Shown here piece by piece: positions 23,693 to 32,260 of a stretch of DNA of 46,139 bases. Each line of letters opens with the position of its first letter. Within the stretch, counting starts at the first letter, position 1. The notes beneath the pieces are model-generated. The model saw only the letters and a list, made by a program, of their open reading frames with translations. It did no database searches and was not told where the DNA came from. Source of the stretch: Roseovarius gaetbuli (GTDB taxonomy: Bacteria; Pseudomonadota; Alphaproteobacteria; Rhodobacterales; Rhodobacteraceae); assembly GCF_900172365.1 (NCBI RefSeq), contig NZ_FWFJ01000030.1, positions 1 through 46,139 of the forward strand, in the 5' to 3' direction. The position numbers and the translations under genes are program-made.

Positions 23693-25391
23693 TCACGACC
23701 TTCAGCGCCGGGGCGCCCTCATCGGCGAGAACCTTGTCGAGCCCGACCTCAAGCTTGGCGCGAATACGGTCGGCATCAACATCAGGCGAGGGCGTGCTAT
23801 CGTGCAGCGACAGGGCACGGCGCCATTGAAAGCGCGCCTCGACCTTGCGGTCCACCGCCCAGAGAACATCGCCAAGATGGTCATTGACCACCGGATCAAC
23901 CGCCATCAGTTCGGCGGCGTGTTCCATGTGAACGATCGCCTCGTCATAGCGGCCCATGCGATAAAGAACCCAACCAAGCGAGTCGACGATATAGCCGCTA
24001 TCTGGGCGCGCAGCGACGGCGCGTTCGATCATGCCAAGCGCCTCGTCAAGGTTGATGCCCTTTTCAACCATCGAATACCCGAGATAGTTTAGAACCTGCG
24101 GGTGATCCGGGTTAAGCTCAAGCGCGCGTCGAAAATCGGCCTCGGCCTTGTCCCAATTGTCCAGCCGCTCATGGCTTATGGCACGGGCGTAATGCACGAA
24201 CCACTGATCGGTGTCGCGCTCGGCATAAAGCGCAAGCGCCTTGTCGTAGGCGGTTACCGAGGCCGTGAAATTCTCCAGCTCGCGGTAAAGATCGCCCGCT
24301 GCGACATGCACGGTCGGCAGGTCCGGATAGGTCTGAGCCAGCTGCTCCAGCACCTCGATGGCGGCATCGGTCCGGCCTGCGCGGCGCAACACATCGCTGC
24401 GCCCCAATTCGGCGGCATGAAACGACGGATGATCGCGCGGCACCTTCTTGAAGGCCGCGATCGCAAGATCATGCCGGTCCATCTGTTCCAGAAGTTCGGC
24501 GCTCATGATCACCGCGTCGATGTGATCAGGCTTGATCGCCTCGGCAATGCGGGAATACAGCAGGATATATTCGTCGTTGGCTTCTTGCATCAAGGCACGG
24601 CCAAGCGAATAGAACACCTCGGCAATGCCATCGCCGGCATTGGTGATCTGGGCAAACGGCACGCGATTACCGGCCTCAAGATCGGCGCGGAGCTGGGCAA
24701 TTTCGGGGTCAAGATCAGCGCCGAAGGTGTCGTCGATCACGGTGACGGCACGATCCTGAGCGTCAAGCTGGCTGAGCACCTGCGCCCAGGCGATGACACC
24801 ACGGCGGGTGCGTTGCATCGGGCCGTCGGCCTCGCCCGAGAAAACCTTGTCGGCGCCCTCAAAATCACCGACCGAGGCCAGCGCAAGCGCCTTGTGATAG
24901 ATCGCAAAGCTGCGCAGCCCGCGTTCTTCGGCCACCGCATCAAAACGTTCAAGCGCGGCACTCATATCGCCCTTGCCAAGATCGGCCCATGCCGCAATCA
25001 ACCCATCGGCAAGCGCGCCGACGCCGCGATCATCCTGAACACGGGCGAGGATCGCGTCGTATTCACCCTTGCGGGTTTCATCCGCCACAAGCGCCATCTG
25101 AGCGATCTGGCTGCGCAACCCGTCGCCTTCGATCTTGCGGGCAATCGCCACGGCGCGATCCAGCTGACCAAGCGCCAGATAGGCGAGGGTCGCATTTTCA
25201 AGAATGGCCGGGTTTGACGGGTCCTTGGTGAGAACCTGGGCATAATACTGTGCGGCGGCGGCAAAATCGCCCTGATAACGGGCCTGGCGCGCGGCCAGAT
25301 AGGCACCGCTTGGCTCGGAGGCCAAAATCGAAGGCGTGGTGACCTGCAAAGCAGCAACGAATGCGAGGACCGAAAGAGATTTGATTTTCAC
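23679..25391 (-). CDS. Exported tetratricopeptide-repeat protein
   Basis: 570 aa. The N terminus is a signal peptide (MKIKSLSVLAFVAALQVTTP, cleavage near ILA-S). Most of the rest is TPR: for example AAQYYAQVLTKDPSNPAILE, then ASVTAYDKALALY, AEADFRRALELNPDHPQVLN and EALGMIERAVAARPDSGYIV, with the closing WRRALSLHDS. TPR scaffolds mediate protein contacts in the periplasm or at the outer membrane. Its coupling with ispE (14-nt overlap) is common in this group of bacteria and says little about its job. Downstream partner is unknown; upstream lies a 110-nt gap then the ETF-QO gene on the same strand. Confidence 0.88.
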   Translation of the reverse strand: MKIKSLSVLAFVAALQVTTPSILASEPSGAYLAARQARYQGDFAAAAQYYAQVLTKDPSNPAILENATLAYLALGQLDRAVAIARKIEGDGLRSQIAQMALVADETRKGEYDAILARVQDDRGVGALADGLIAAWADLGKGDMSAALERFDAVAEERGLRSFAIYHKALALASVGDFEGADKVFSGEADGPMQRTRRGVIAWAQVLSQLDAQDRAVTVIDDTFGADLDPEIAQLRADLEAGNRVPFAQITNAGDGIAEVFYSLGRALMQEANDEYILLYSRIAEAIKPDHIDAVIMSAELLEQMDRHDLAIAAFKKVPRDHPSFHAAELGRSDVLRRAGRTDAAIEVLEQLAQTYPDLPTVHVAAGDLYRELENFTASVTAYDKALALYAERDTDQWFVHYARAISHERLDNWDKAEADFRRALELNPDHPQVLNYLGYSMVEKGINLDEALGMIERAVAARPDSGYIVDSLGWVLYRMGRYDEAIVHMEHAAELMAVDPVVNDHLGDVLWAVDRKVEARFQWRRALSLHDSTPSPDVDADRIRAKLEVGLDKVLADEGAPALKVVNDGG

Positions 25392-25501
25392 GCGAAGCCG
25401 CCTTTTTTATCCGAATTCAGATCAAAGGTAATATGCCCGCCCCCCCAAGGCAATGCGGCGCGAGCCATTTGCCGCGCCGCCGCCTTATATTCACGCGATG
25501 G

Positions 25502-27151
25502 TTACATATTGGGATAGTTCGGCCCGTCGCCCCCCTGCGGGGTGGCCCAGTTGATATTCTGACTCGGGTCCTTGATATCGCAGGTTTTACAATGCACGCA
25601 GTTCTGGAAGTTGATGACAAAGCGCGGGTCTTTGCCCTCTTCGCGCACCACCTCGTAGACGCCCGCCGGGCAATAGCGCTGTGCCGGCTCGTCATAGGTC
25701 GGCAGGTTCACGCCGATCGGCACCGAGGCGTCCTTGAGCTGGAGATGCGCAGGCTGGCTTTCTTCGTGATTGGTGAAGGAAAACGCCACGTTGGTGAGGC
25801 GATCAAAGCTTAGCTTGCCGTCGGGTTTCGGGTAATCAATCGGCTTGTGCTTGGAGGCCGGTTCGGTCGCGGCGGCATCGGTCTTGCCATGGCCCAGCGT
25901 GCCCAAAAGCGAAAAGCCAAAGGTGTTGGTCCACATGTCGAACCCGCCAAGGCCAAGCGAGGTCAGCAGGCCGTATTTCGACCAGAGCGGCTTGACGTTG
26001 CGCACCTTTTTAAGGTCTTTGCCGATGGCGCCACCGCGCACCTCGGCCTCGTAATCGCTCAATTCGTCACTGGCGCGACCGGCGGCCAATGCGGCATGGG
26101 CGGCCTCGGCCGCAGCCTTGCCCGAAAGCATGGCGTTATGGTTGCCCTTGATGCGCGGCACGTTGACCATGCCCACCGAACAGCCCAAAAGCGCCACGCC
26201 CGGTGCCACCATTTTCGGCATCGACTGAAACCCGCCCTCGGAAATCGCGCGCGCGCCGTAAGCCACGCGTTTGCCGCCCTTGAGAAGGTCGGCGACCATC
26301 GGGTGATGCTTGAAGCGCTGGAATTCCATGTAAGGGAAAAGATGCGGGTTCTTGTAGTTCAGGTGAACCACGAAGCCGACGTAAACCTGATTGTTCTCAA
26401 GGTGATAGATGAATGACCCACCGCCCGCGTTGCTGCCCAGAGGCCAGCCCATGGTGTGGGTGATCGTGCCCTCGCGATGCTTGTCGGGGTCGATTTCCCA
26501 GATTTCCTTCATGCCGAGGCCGAATTTTTGCGGCTCCTTGCCATGGGACAGGTCGTATTTGGCGATCACTTCCTTGGCGAGCGACCCGCGCACGCCCTCG
26601 GAGAGGAAGACGTATTTGCCGTGCAATTCCATGCCCGGCTCGTAATTCGGGCCTTCGGTGCCGTCGGGGTTCTTGCCAAACTCGCCGGCGACCACACCCT
26701 TGACGCCGCCCTTGTCGTCATAGACCAGCTCCGAGCACGACATGCCCGGGAAAATCTCAACGCCAAGCTCTTCGGCCTGCTCGGCCATCCAGCGACAGAC
26801 ATTGGCCATCGAGACGATGTAATTGCCGTGGTTGTTCATCAGCGGCGGCATCGGAAAGTTCGGCACGCGGATTTTACCGCCCTCGCCGAGCATGTAAAAG
26901 TTGTCCTCTTTTACCGGCGTGTTAAGCGGCGCGCCCTTGGCCTTCCAATCGGGGATAAGCGCGTCAAGACCGCTTGGATCAAGCACCGCACCCGACAGGA
27001 TATGCGCGCCAACCTCAGAGCCTTTTTCAAGCAGGACAACCGCGCAATCGGGATCAAGCTGCTTGAGCCGGATCGCGGCCGAAAGCCCCGCAGGCCCCGC
27101 CCCCACGATCACAACATCATATTCCATCGCTTCGCGCGTCACATCCGTCAT
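25502..27151 (-). CDS. Electron transfer flavoprotein-ubiquinone oxidoreductase
   Basis: 549-aa ETF-QO that passes electrons from reduced ETF (fatty-acid and amino-acid oxidation) to ubiquinone at the inner membrane. FAD site DVVIVGAGPAGLSAAIRL is at about 12-29; the conserved EGVRGSLAKEVI and GCSVGMVNVPRIKGNHNAML regions are present; the C-terminal [4Fe-4S] site has four Cys: one in RYCPAGVYEV and three in NCVHCKTCDI. AGAGGATAAGG precedes the ATG at 27151. The length and motif order match the single-subunit enzyme. etfAB are not in the window. It functionally links to the polyprenyl synthase and COQ9 genes through ubiquinone. Confidence 0.95.
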   Translation of the reverse strand: MTDVTREAMEYDVVIVGAGPAGLSAAIRLKQLDPDCAVVLLEKGSEVGAHILSGAVLDPSGLDALIPDWKAKGAPLNTPVKEDNFYMLGEGGKIRVPNFPMPPLMNNHGNYIVSMANVCRWMAEQAEELGVEIFPGMSCSELVYDDKGGVKGVVAGEFGKNPDGTEGPNYEPGMELHGKYVFLSEGVRGSLAKEVIAKYDLSHGKEPQKFGLGMKEIWEIDPDKHREGTITHTMGWPLGSNAGGGSFIYHLENNQVYVGFVVHLNYKNPHLFPYMEFQRFKHHPMVADLLKGGKRVAYGARAISEGGFQSMPKMVAPGVALLGCSVGMVNVPRIKGNHNAMLSGKAAAEAAHAALAAGRASDELSDYEAEVRGGAIGKDLKKVRNVKPLWSKYGLLTSLGLGGFDMWTNTFGFSLLGTLGHGKTDAAATEPASKHKPIDYPKPDGKLSFDRLTNVAFSFTNHEESQPAHLQLKDASVPIGVNLPTYDEPAQRYCPAGVYEVVREEGKDPRFVINFQNCVHCKTCDIKDPSQNINWATPQGGDGPNYPNM

Positions 27152-27382
27152 TGACCTTATCCTCTTTGCGGTGCGCGACGGGCCTCGGCCTTGCGCGCAA
27201 TAAAGTTGCTGCGTGACTATCGTGCCCGCGCCTTCACCGTCAATTGAAACACGACGTTAAACCGATAGGAAAACGGCAACTTGTCACGTTTTGCGGCGCG
27301 AAAACGCCGTGAATTCCTATAACCTATTGCAATCGGGCCGGGGCTTCGGGCAATCTGGTGTCAAATACGATGACTAACCTGA

Positions 27383-27410
27383 CGGGGCCTGCTTTGCGCG
27401 GCCCCGCTTT
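27383..27410 (+). other. Leader hairpin upstream of greA
   Basis: CGGGGCC at 27383-27389 pairs with GGCCCCG at 27400-27406 around a ten-base loop, followed by CTTTAA and, 17 nt later, the greA ATG. It would lie in the 5' untranslated region of greA mRNA if transcription starts upstream, for example from the TATAAC at 27318-27323. It could be an attenuator-like or stability structure. No typical T-tract follows. Confidence 0.4.
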
Positions 27411-27427
27411 AACAATGGACGAGTGTA

Positions 27428-27898
27428 ATGGAAAAGATCCCGATGACCGCCGGCGGCCATGCCGCGCTTGAGGTCGAGCTGAAACAGCTCAAGTCCGTTG
27501 AACGGCCCGCGATCATCCGCGCCATTGCCGAGGCGCGCGAGCATGGCGACCTGTCGGAAAACGCCGAATATCACTCTGCCAAGGAAAAGCAGTCCTTCAT
27601 CGAGGGGCGCATCAAGGAGCTTGAGGGCATCCTGAGCCTTGCCGAGGTGATCGACCCCGCCAAGCTATCGGGCACCATCAAGTTTGGCGCAACCGTCACG
27701 CTTGTGGATGAGGATACCGACGAGGAAAAGACCTATCAGATCGTTGGCGAACACGAGGCCAGCATCGAAAAAGGGCTTTTGAACATAAAATCGCCGATTG
27801 CCCGCGCCCTGATCGGCAAGGAAGAGGGCGATAGCGTCGAAGTGCGTACGCCCGGTGGTGATCGCGCCTATGAAGTGTTAAAGGTCGCCTTTATCTGA
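27428..27898 (+). CDS. greA: Transcription elongation factor GreA
   Basis: 156 aa. GreA binds the RNA polymerase secondary channel and stimulates cleavage of backtracked RNA. The N-terminal coiled coil carries the catalytic acidic tip in [18 protein letters not shown] (Asp and Glu of GDLSENAEY), and the C-terminal FKBP-like domain includes [14 protein letters not shown] and [18 protein letters not shown]. Length is standard. It begins close to a leader hairpin and is followed after 13 nt by a membrane-protein gene on the same strand, probably co-transcribed. Confidence 0.96.
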   Translation: MEKIPMTAGGHAALEVELKQLKSVERPAIIRAIAEAREHGDLSENAEYHSAKEKQSFIEGRIKELEGILSLAEVIDPAKLSGTIKFGATVTLVDEDTDEEKTYQIVGEHEASIEKGLLNIKSPIARALIGKEEGDSVEVRTPGGDRAYEVLKVAFI

Positions 27899-27911
27899 CG
27901 GACCAAATCAC

Positions 27912-28928
27912 ATGCCTCCTCGCAATATTCCGCCGTCCGGCACCAAGGGCGGGTTTACCCAAGGCAAATCCGACCAGATCACGACCATCGAAATGGTGGC
28001 CGTGGTCCTGTCGCTGTTGTGGCTGGTGGGCACGGCGTTGTTTTTCCTGGTGCTCACACCGCGCGAAGAGGCGGGTGGGAATGCCCTGCAATTCGTGATC
28101 GTGTTGATCGCGGTCTTCATGCCCGTGGCGATGATCTGGGTCGGGGCCACGGCGGCCCGCGCCAGCCGGGTGATGCGCGACGAAAGCCAACGGTTGCAGG
28201 CGGCGATTGATGCCATCCGACAGGCCTATGTCAGCCAGAATCAGGCCGGCGGCTTTGTCATGGACACCTCGGTCAACCAAAAGCTTGATGAAATCGCCGC
28301 CGCACAGCGCAAGACCGAAACCGCGCTGACCACCTTTTCCAGCACCCGCGTCGGACAGCCAGAGCCGCGCCGCATGATCGCGCCGCCAAGCCCCGAGGCC
28401 AGCAGCGATGCTCAGGTCGCGCTTCCGCTTGGCACCTCGGCCGAAGACATGCAGCCGCCGCTGGAGCGGCCAGATTTCATTCGCGCCCTGAATTTCCCCG
28501 AAAACCCCGAGGACAAGGCCGGCTTTGCGGCCTTGCGCCGCGCCCTCAAGGATCGCCCCACCGCACAGCTTATCCGCGCGGCGCAGGATATCCTGACGCT
28601 GATGTCGCACGACGGGATTTACATGGACGATCTGCGCCCAGATATGGCGCGGCCCGAAATCTGGCGGCGTTTTGCGGGCGGCGAACGCGGGCGCACCGTG
28701 GCCGCGCTTGGCGGCGTTCGGGATCGCTCGTCGCTGGCCCTGACGGCGGCGCGGATGAAACAGGATGCGATCTTTCGCGATGCGGCGCATCACTTTTTGC
28801 GGCTGTTTGACCGGATGTTCTCGCAATTCGCCGACACCGCCAGCGATAGCGAGATTTCCGAGCTGTCAGAGACCCGCACCGCGCGGGCCTTTATGTTGCT
28901 GGGCCGGGTCGCGGGCACCTTCGACTAG
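27912..28928 (+). CDS. Hypothetical membrane protein downstream of greA
   Basis: 338 aa. Two membrane segments near the N terminus (VAVVLSLLWLVGTALFFLVL and LQFVIVLIAVFMPVAMIWVG) precede a coiled-coil stretch (MRDESQRLQAAIDAIRQAYV) and a soluble helical C-terminal region (about 165-338). I do not recognise a named domain. The N-terminal loop is polar and short, so most of the protein is probably cytoplasmic. It lies 13 nt after greA on the same strand, so co-transcription is likely. It converges with the interrupted GT2 gene, 5 nt away. Confidence 0.75.
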   Translation: MPPRNIPPSGTKGGFTQGKSDQITTIEMVAVVLSLLWLVGTALFFLVLTPREEAGGNALQFVIVLIAVFMPVAMIWVGATAARASRVMRDESQRLQAAIDAIRQAYVSQNQAGGFVMDTSVNQKLDEIAAAQRKTETALTTFSSTRVGQPEPRRMIAPPSPEASSDAQVALPLGTSAEDMQPPLERPDFIRALNFPENPEDKAGFAALRRALKDRPTAQLIRAAQDILTLMSHDGIYMDDLRPDMARPEIWRRFAGGERGRTVAALGGVRDRSSLALTAARMKQDAIFRDAAHHFLRLFDRMFSQFADTASDSEISELSETRTARAFMLLGRVAGTFD

Positions 28929-29656
28929 GGCGCTCAGATCTCGGTCACGTCGCGCATGGCAGAGGGCGTACCGGTCCCTCGCCAGATCAACCAGGCCACC
29001 CCCAAAAGATCGGGAATGCCCGCAAGCCCGCGCTGTAGGTTGTTATAATGCGAGCTGCCCGCCATGCGCGCCGCATGGCTGACCGAAACGGCAATGACAT
29101 CCCAGCCATCGCGCTTGATCAGGGCCGGTAGAAACCGGTGGATATGCCGGAACCACGGCAGGTTCAGATAGGCATCGCGGCGAAACACCCGCAAGGCACA
29201 GCCTGAATCGCAAGTGCCGTCACGCAGCATCGCCTGTCGCAAGCCATTGGCGAAACGCGAGGCATAGCGCTTGGACAGACTGTCCTTACGGTTTTGGCGT
29301 TCGCCCTGCACAAGGCCGACACCTTTGGGCGCGGCATGAAAGGCAGCGACCAGCGCGGGGATGTTTTCGGGCGGATTTTGCCCATCGGCATCCAGCGTCG
29401 CAATCAACGGCGCGCTTGCCGCCTGAATGCCGGTGCGAAGCGCCGCCGATTGCCCAAGGCTCACCGAATGGTGCAGCGCGCGCAGCATCGGATAGGTGGC
29501 GCGCAACGTCTTGAGACAGGCGGCGGTATCGTCTTTCGATCCATCGTCAACCACGACGATCTCGGCCTCGAGCGGGCCTGCAATCTCGGCCAGTCGGCGG
29601 ATCAGGTCGGGTAGGTTTCCGGCCTCGTTATGGGCTGGCAAAACGATACTGAACCA

Positions 29657-30073
29657 CTACCGGCTGGCGCCGGTAGGATCAGCGATGTGCTGTTCCAGGT
29701 ACTGAAGTACGATGTCTTCCGTAATGGCACCGTTGGTGGTTGAAAAGTATCCTCGGCCCCAAAATCGGCAGCCCCAGTAGCGCTTTCGGATGGCTGGAAA
29801 CTCCCGTTGCACCTTGTGGGACGAACGGCCCTTCATCTTGCGCACCAGATCCGAGATGGCGAGCTTCGGCGGCACCGAGACGAACATGTGGACGTGATCG
29901 CTCGACAGCACCCCGCGCAAGATGTCGACCTCGTTCTCGCGGCAGACCTGCCGACAGATGTCGCGCACCCGCAGTCGCAGTGCCCCCGTCAGCACCTTAT
30001 AACGGTACTTGGTCGACCAGACGATGTGGTAGCGGTGATAGAAAACGCAGTGTTTGCCGGTGTCATATTGCAT
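29657..30073 (-). CDS. tnpA: IS200/IS605 family Y1 HUH transposase TnpA
   Basis: 138 aa (usual size about 140-150). The HUH metal motif is H60-V61-H62 (SSDHVHMFVS) and the catalytic Tyr is Y125 (IVLQYLEQH). N-terminal CVFYHRYHIVWSTKYRYKVL and C-terminal RFWGRGYFSTTNGAITED are characteristic of TnpA. The enzyme cuts and joins single-stranded DNA at the element ends and also serves replication-linked transposition. Its start codon and GAGGG ribosome-binding site lie in the arm of a 27-bp palindrome (30072-30139), so expression is probably repressed at translation. Its TAG stop is within the right-end hairpin and is in the same frame as the downstream GT2 remnant. Confidence 0.95.
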   Translation of the reverse strand: MQYDTGKHCVFYHRYHIVWSTKYRYKVLTGALRLRVRDICRQVCRENEVDILRGVLSSDHVHMFVSVPPKLAISDLVRKMKGRSSHKVQREFPAIRKRYWGCRFWGRGYFSTTNGAITEDIVLQYLEQHIADPTGASR

Positions 30074-30139
30074 GATCGTACCCTCAGAAAAATGAGCCTC
30101 CGACCCGGCTGCGGCTCATTTTTCTGAGGGTACGATCAT
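30072..30139. repeat. 27-bp perfect inverted repeat covering the tnpA start
   Basis: Positions 30072-30098 and 30113-30139 are exact reverse complements (arms begin ATGATCGTACCCTCAG and end CTGAGGGTACGATCAT), with a 14-base loop. In tnpA mRNA the second arm holds GAGGG and the first two bases of the ATG. IS200 elements are known to carry internal stem-loops that block readthrough and translation of tnpA; this one is unusually long and perfect. Confidence 0.92.
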
Positions 30140-30219
30140 AAAGCGATTCTTTCACGCTGAAGCGGGTCCGACTGGAAGTCGGAGGGTTTGCTCCACGGCG
30201 TGGATACTCAATGCATATG

Positions 30220-31764
30220 TCATTGCGTCATCTCCTCTATATTCCAGACGGCCCAGGTGCCTTTCTTGCGGTACCTCACGGTGTTTTGCGGCGCCCAATC
30301 AGGGCGCACGCCCTCTGTGAGGCGTCCGACGATCAACCCATCCGGGTTTTTCTTCGCAAAGGCCGCAATCGCCGCCTGATCCGGCAGCAATGTCAGCGGC
30401 GCGCGCAGGCGACCGGCAAAGTGAAAATCGCCATGATAATCCGGCCCTGCGTGGCCAATCCTGCCGTCCTTCTCTGCAAGGATCGTCGCGATCTCGACCG
30501 GCGACATGATCTTGCCCGCAGGCCCGATGAAATACGCCAGGTTCAAGGCCAGTCCGATCGCCGGAACCGCCAGCCAGACCAGCCCTGGCCGACGCATCAT
30601 GCCAGCCACCACAAGGGCAAGCGGAATGAGAACGACAATAGCAAGGCGCAGGTCAAGAAAATCGGCGATCGACGCCCCCAAGGCGCCGCTTGGCATGACC
30701 AGAAGGGTGATCATCGCGATGACAAGCACGTCGGCAACGATCCATGGCTTGCCGATCCGTTCGGGCCAGCGGTTTGCTAGCAAGAGCGCCGCCGCAGGCA
30801 TGGCAGGTAAAAGATAGGCGGGCTGTTTGCCGCTGATCAGGCTGAACAGGATGAACGGCCCCAAAAGCCAGAGCCAGGCGAATTTTTCGGCATTGTCCAA
30901 CGGTCGGACCTGCCAGAAACCACGGATCGCAATCCACGGGAAAAGCAGCATCGGCAGAATACCCAAGTAGTACCAAACGGGGCGTGCGTGGGCAAAACTG
31001 TTGACGACGCGCCCGGCGCTCTGGGTCCAGAGGGTCGCCTCTCGATAGGCGGCGTCGCCCGTCACATAGGCAGGCACCAGCCAGAGCGCGACGAGGATGA
31101 TCGCCACCGCCAAGGCCGCAAGCGAGCCGGCGATGCTAAAGCGGCCCGCCCCGGCCCACCAGCGCATACCAAGCAAAAGCGGCATCACATGCACAAAGAT
31201 CACCGGCCCCTTGGCATAGACACCGAACCCAAGCGCGGCGCCAAAGACAAGCCAGTTCAAAAGGCGCGGCTCTGGTGTCGCGCCAATCCGCCAAAGCGCG
31301 GCGGCGCAGGTCACCATCGCCAGCATCAGGATGCCGTCGAAATTGGTCTCGCCCGCGAAGAAATAAAACGGCACCATCGTGCCCAGAACCGCGATCGCAG
31401 CATTGCCGAAATCGCCCCCCGGGCGCATCCGGTCGGCCAATCTGCCGGTCAGCCAAAGCGCCAGCAACGATAAGGCCGGCGCCACGAGCCGCGCGCCATA
31501 TTCGGTCACGCCGGGCAACCAGACCAGGTTGATCAGCCAGAACAACAGCGGCGGTTTTTGGCTATAGGACACGCCATTCTTGAAAGGCACCAACCAGTGA
31601 TTGCCGGTCAGCATTTCCCAGGCCACCGAGAGATACCGGGTTTCGTTCGTGGGCATCATCGGCCTCATCAGAACGTCGAGCACGAACAGGGTGCCCACGA
31701 CCAGAAGGACGATGTAGCGCTGCGGTGCGCCGGACGTCGCTTGCGCCTTGAGGGGATCACTCAT
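30220..31764 (-). CDS. GT39/ArnT-like membrane glycosyltransferase
   Basis: 514-aa polytopic protein (about 11-13 membrane segments) of the PMT/ArnT-like superfamily, which transfers sugars from polyprenyl phosphate to envelope targets such as lipid A. The first periplasmic loop reads NETRYLSVAWEMLTGNHWLV and SQKPPLLFWLINL, the family pattern (KPPL in place, with NETRY where many have DE-R-Y). Other conserved parts are GPVIFVHVMPLLL and LPAMPAAALLLA. The ATG at 31764 overlaps the LAB_N gene stop (TCAT at 31761-31764), and its own stop overlaps the GT2 start by four bases (30220-30223). A long upstream in-frame extension to 31950 lies inside LAB_N and is rejected. Confidence 0.85.
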   Translation of the reverse strand: MSDPLKAQATSGAPQRYIVLLVVGTLFVLDVLMRPMMPTNETRYLSVAWEMLTGNHWLVPFKNGVSYSQKPPLLFWLINLVWLPGVTEYGARLVAPALSLLALWLTGRLADRMRPGGDFGNAAIAVLGTMVPFYFFAGETNFDGILMLAMVTCAAALWRIGATPEPRLLNWLVFGAALGFGVYAKGPVIFVHVMPLLLGMRWWAGAGRFSIAGSLAALAVAIILVALWLVPAYVTGDAAYREATLWTQSAGRVVNSFAHARPVWYYLGILPMLLFPWIAIRGFWQVRPLDNAEKFAWLWLLGPFILFSLISGKQPAYLLPAMPAAALLLANRWPERIGKPWIVADVLVIAMITLLVMPSGALGASIADFLDLRLAIVVLIPLALVVAGMMRRPGLVWLAVPAIGLALNLAYFIGPAGKIMSPVEIATILAEKDGRIGHAGPDYHGDFHFAGRLRAPLTLLPDQAAIAAFAKKNPDGLIVGRLTEGVRPDWAPQNTVRYRKKGTWAVWNIEEMTQ

Positions 31765-32033
31765 GCGGTGGCGCTTCGGATCAGGAAAAGGTTGCGGGCG
31801 TAGACCACAAGGCCCATGCCTTGCCCAATGATAAAGACCGGATCCATGCGCCAGATCGCATAACTCAACAAGGTCGCGCCCCCGGCCAGCGACAGCCACC
31901 AAAAGACCACCGGCATCACCGAATTGCGCGCCCGCTCGGATGCTATCCACTGCACAATAAAACGTGAGGAAAATAGCAACTGACCGAGGAACCCGACATA
32001 GACCATCGGATTTTGATTTAGGATTTCGGTCAT
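31761..32033 (-). CDS. LAB_N domain protein (lipid-A-disaccharide synthase N-terminal-like)
   Basis: 90-aa membrane protein with three hydrophobic segments (MVYVGFLGQLLFSSRFIVQW, VVFWWLSLAGGATLLSYAIW, FIIGQGMGLVVYARNLFLI). The pattern GFLGQLLFSSRFIVQWIASE...S.MP..FWWLS..GG..LL.YA is the LAB_N domain, related to SWEET/PQ-loop-like small transporters, often found next to ArnT-like and GT2 genes. It is the first gene of the three-gene operon and overlaps the GT39 gene by 4 nt. A flippase or accessory role in lipid-linked sugar handling is inferred from context. Confidence 0.88.
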   Translation of the reverse strand: MTEILNQNPMVYVGFLGQLLFSSRFIVQWIASERARNSVMPVVFWWLSLAGGATLLSYAIWRMDPVFIIGQGMGLVVYARNLFLIRSATA

Positions 32034-32260
32034 GCTCTGTCTCTTCTTAGAGTTATCTGGAGGAATATCAGGTCAAAACGACCCTTCGCCCCATCTTTGC
32101 GTGGCGGCTTATGGGGTGCAGCTTACGCGTGGCTTACAGCCTTTGATTACCTGCCGCGCTGCGCCGCAAAGTGCACGCTTTGCGCGTCTTAACGCCGAAA
32201 CGCTTCTTGCTCCGTTGAAAAATTGCCGCCATGATGATGCCGAATTGGGAGAAAACGACA

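Larger units (their letters stand above)
29645..30202 (-). mobile_element. IS200/IS605-family insertion sequence (tnpA only), 558 bp
   Basis: The element carries one tnpA gene and no tnpB. Both boundaries are known from the interrupted gene: AGTATC occurs at both junctions (plus-strand GATACT at 29645-29650 and 30203-30208), so the ends can slide by up to six bases. The left-end hairpin is TCCGACT-GGA-AGTCGGA at 30167-30183. The right-end hairpin is CTACCGGC-TGGC-GCCGGTAG at 29657-29676, overlapping the tnpA stop. Subterminal hairpins and no long target duplication are hallmarks of this single-strand-transposing family. All parts look intact. Confidence 0.92.
28934..30223 (-). pseudogene. Family 2 glycosyltransferase, split by an IS200/IS605 element
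   Basis: The body (28934-29644) encodes VLPAHNEAGNLPDLIRRL, VVVDDGSKDDTA, LDADGQNPP and CDSGCALRVFRRDAYLNLPW, i.e. a dolichol-phosphate-mannosyltransferase-type GT2. Its start is missing beside the IS. On the far side of the IS, at 30223-30203, the minus strand reads ATG ACA TAT GCA TTG AGT ATC (MTYALSI). Joining the two parts gives MTYALSIVLPAHNEAG in one frame, a typical GT2 N terminus, and 243 aa in total. That start overlaps the GT39 stop by ATGA. Without the IS it would be the third gene of the envelope operon. A residual TTG start at 29641 or readthrough might still yield a product lacking eight residues, but the nucleotide-sugar strand would be damaged. Confidence 0.88.

Noticed and set aside
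29641..30223. GT2 gene simply starting at TTG 29641 as a normal gene
   Set aside because: It would lack the first beta strand of the GT2 fold, has no ribosome-binding site, and the missing start is found intact on the other side of the IS.
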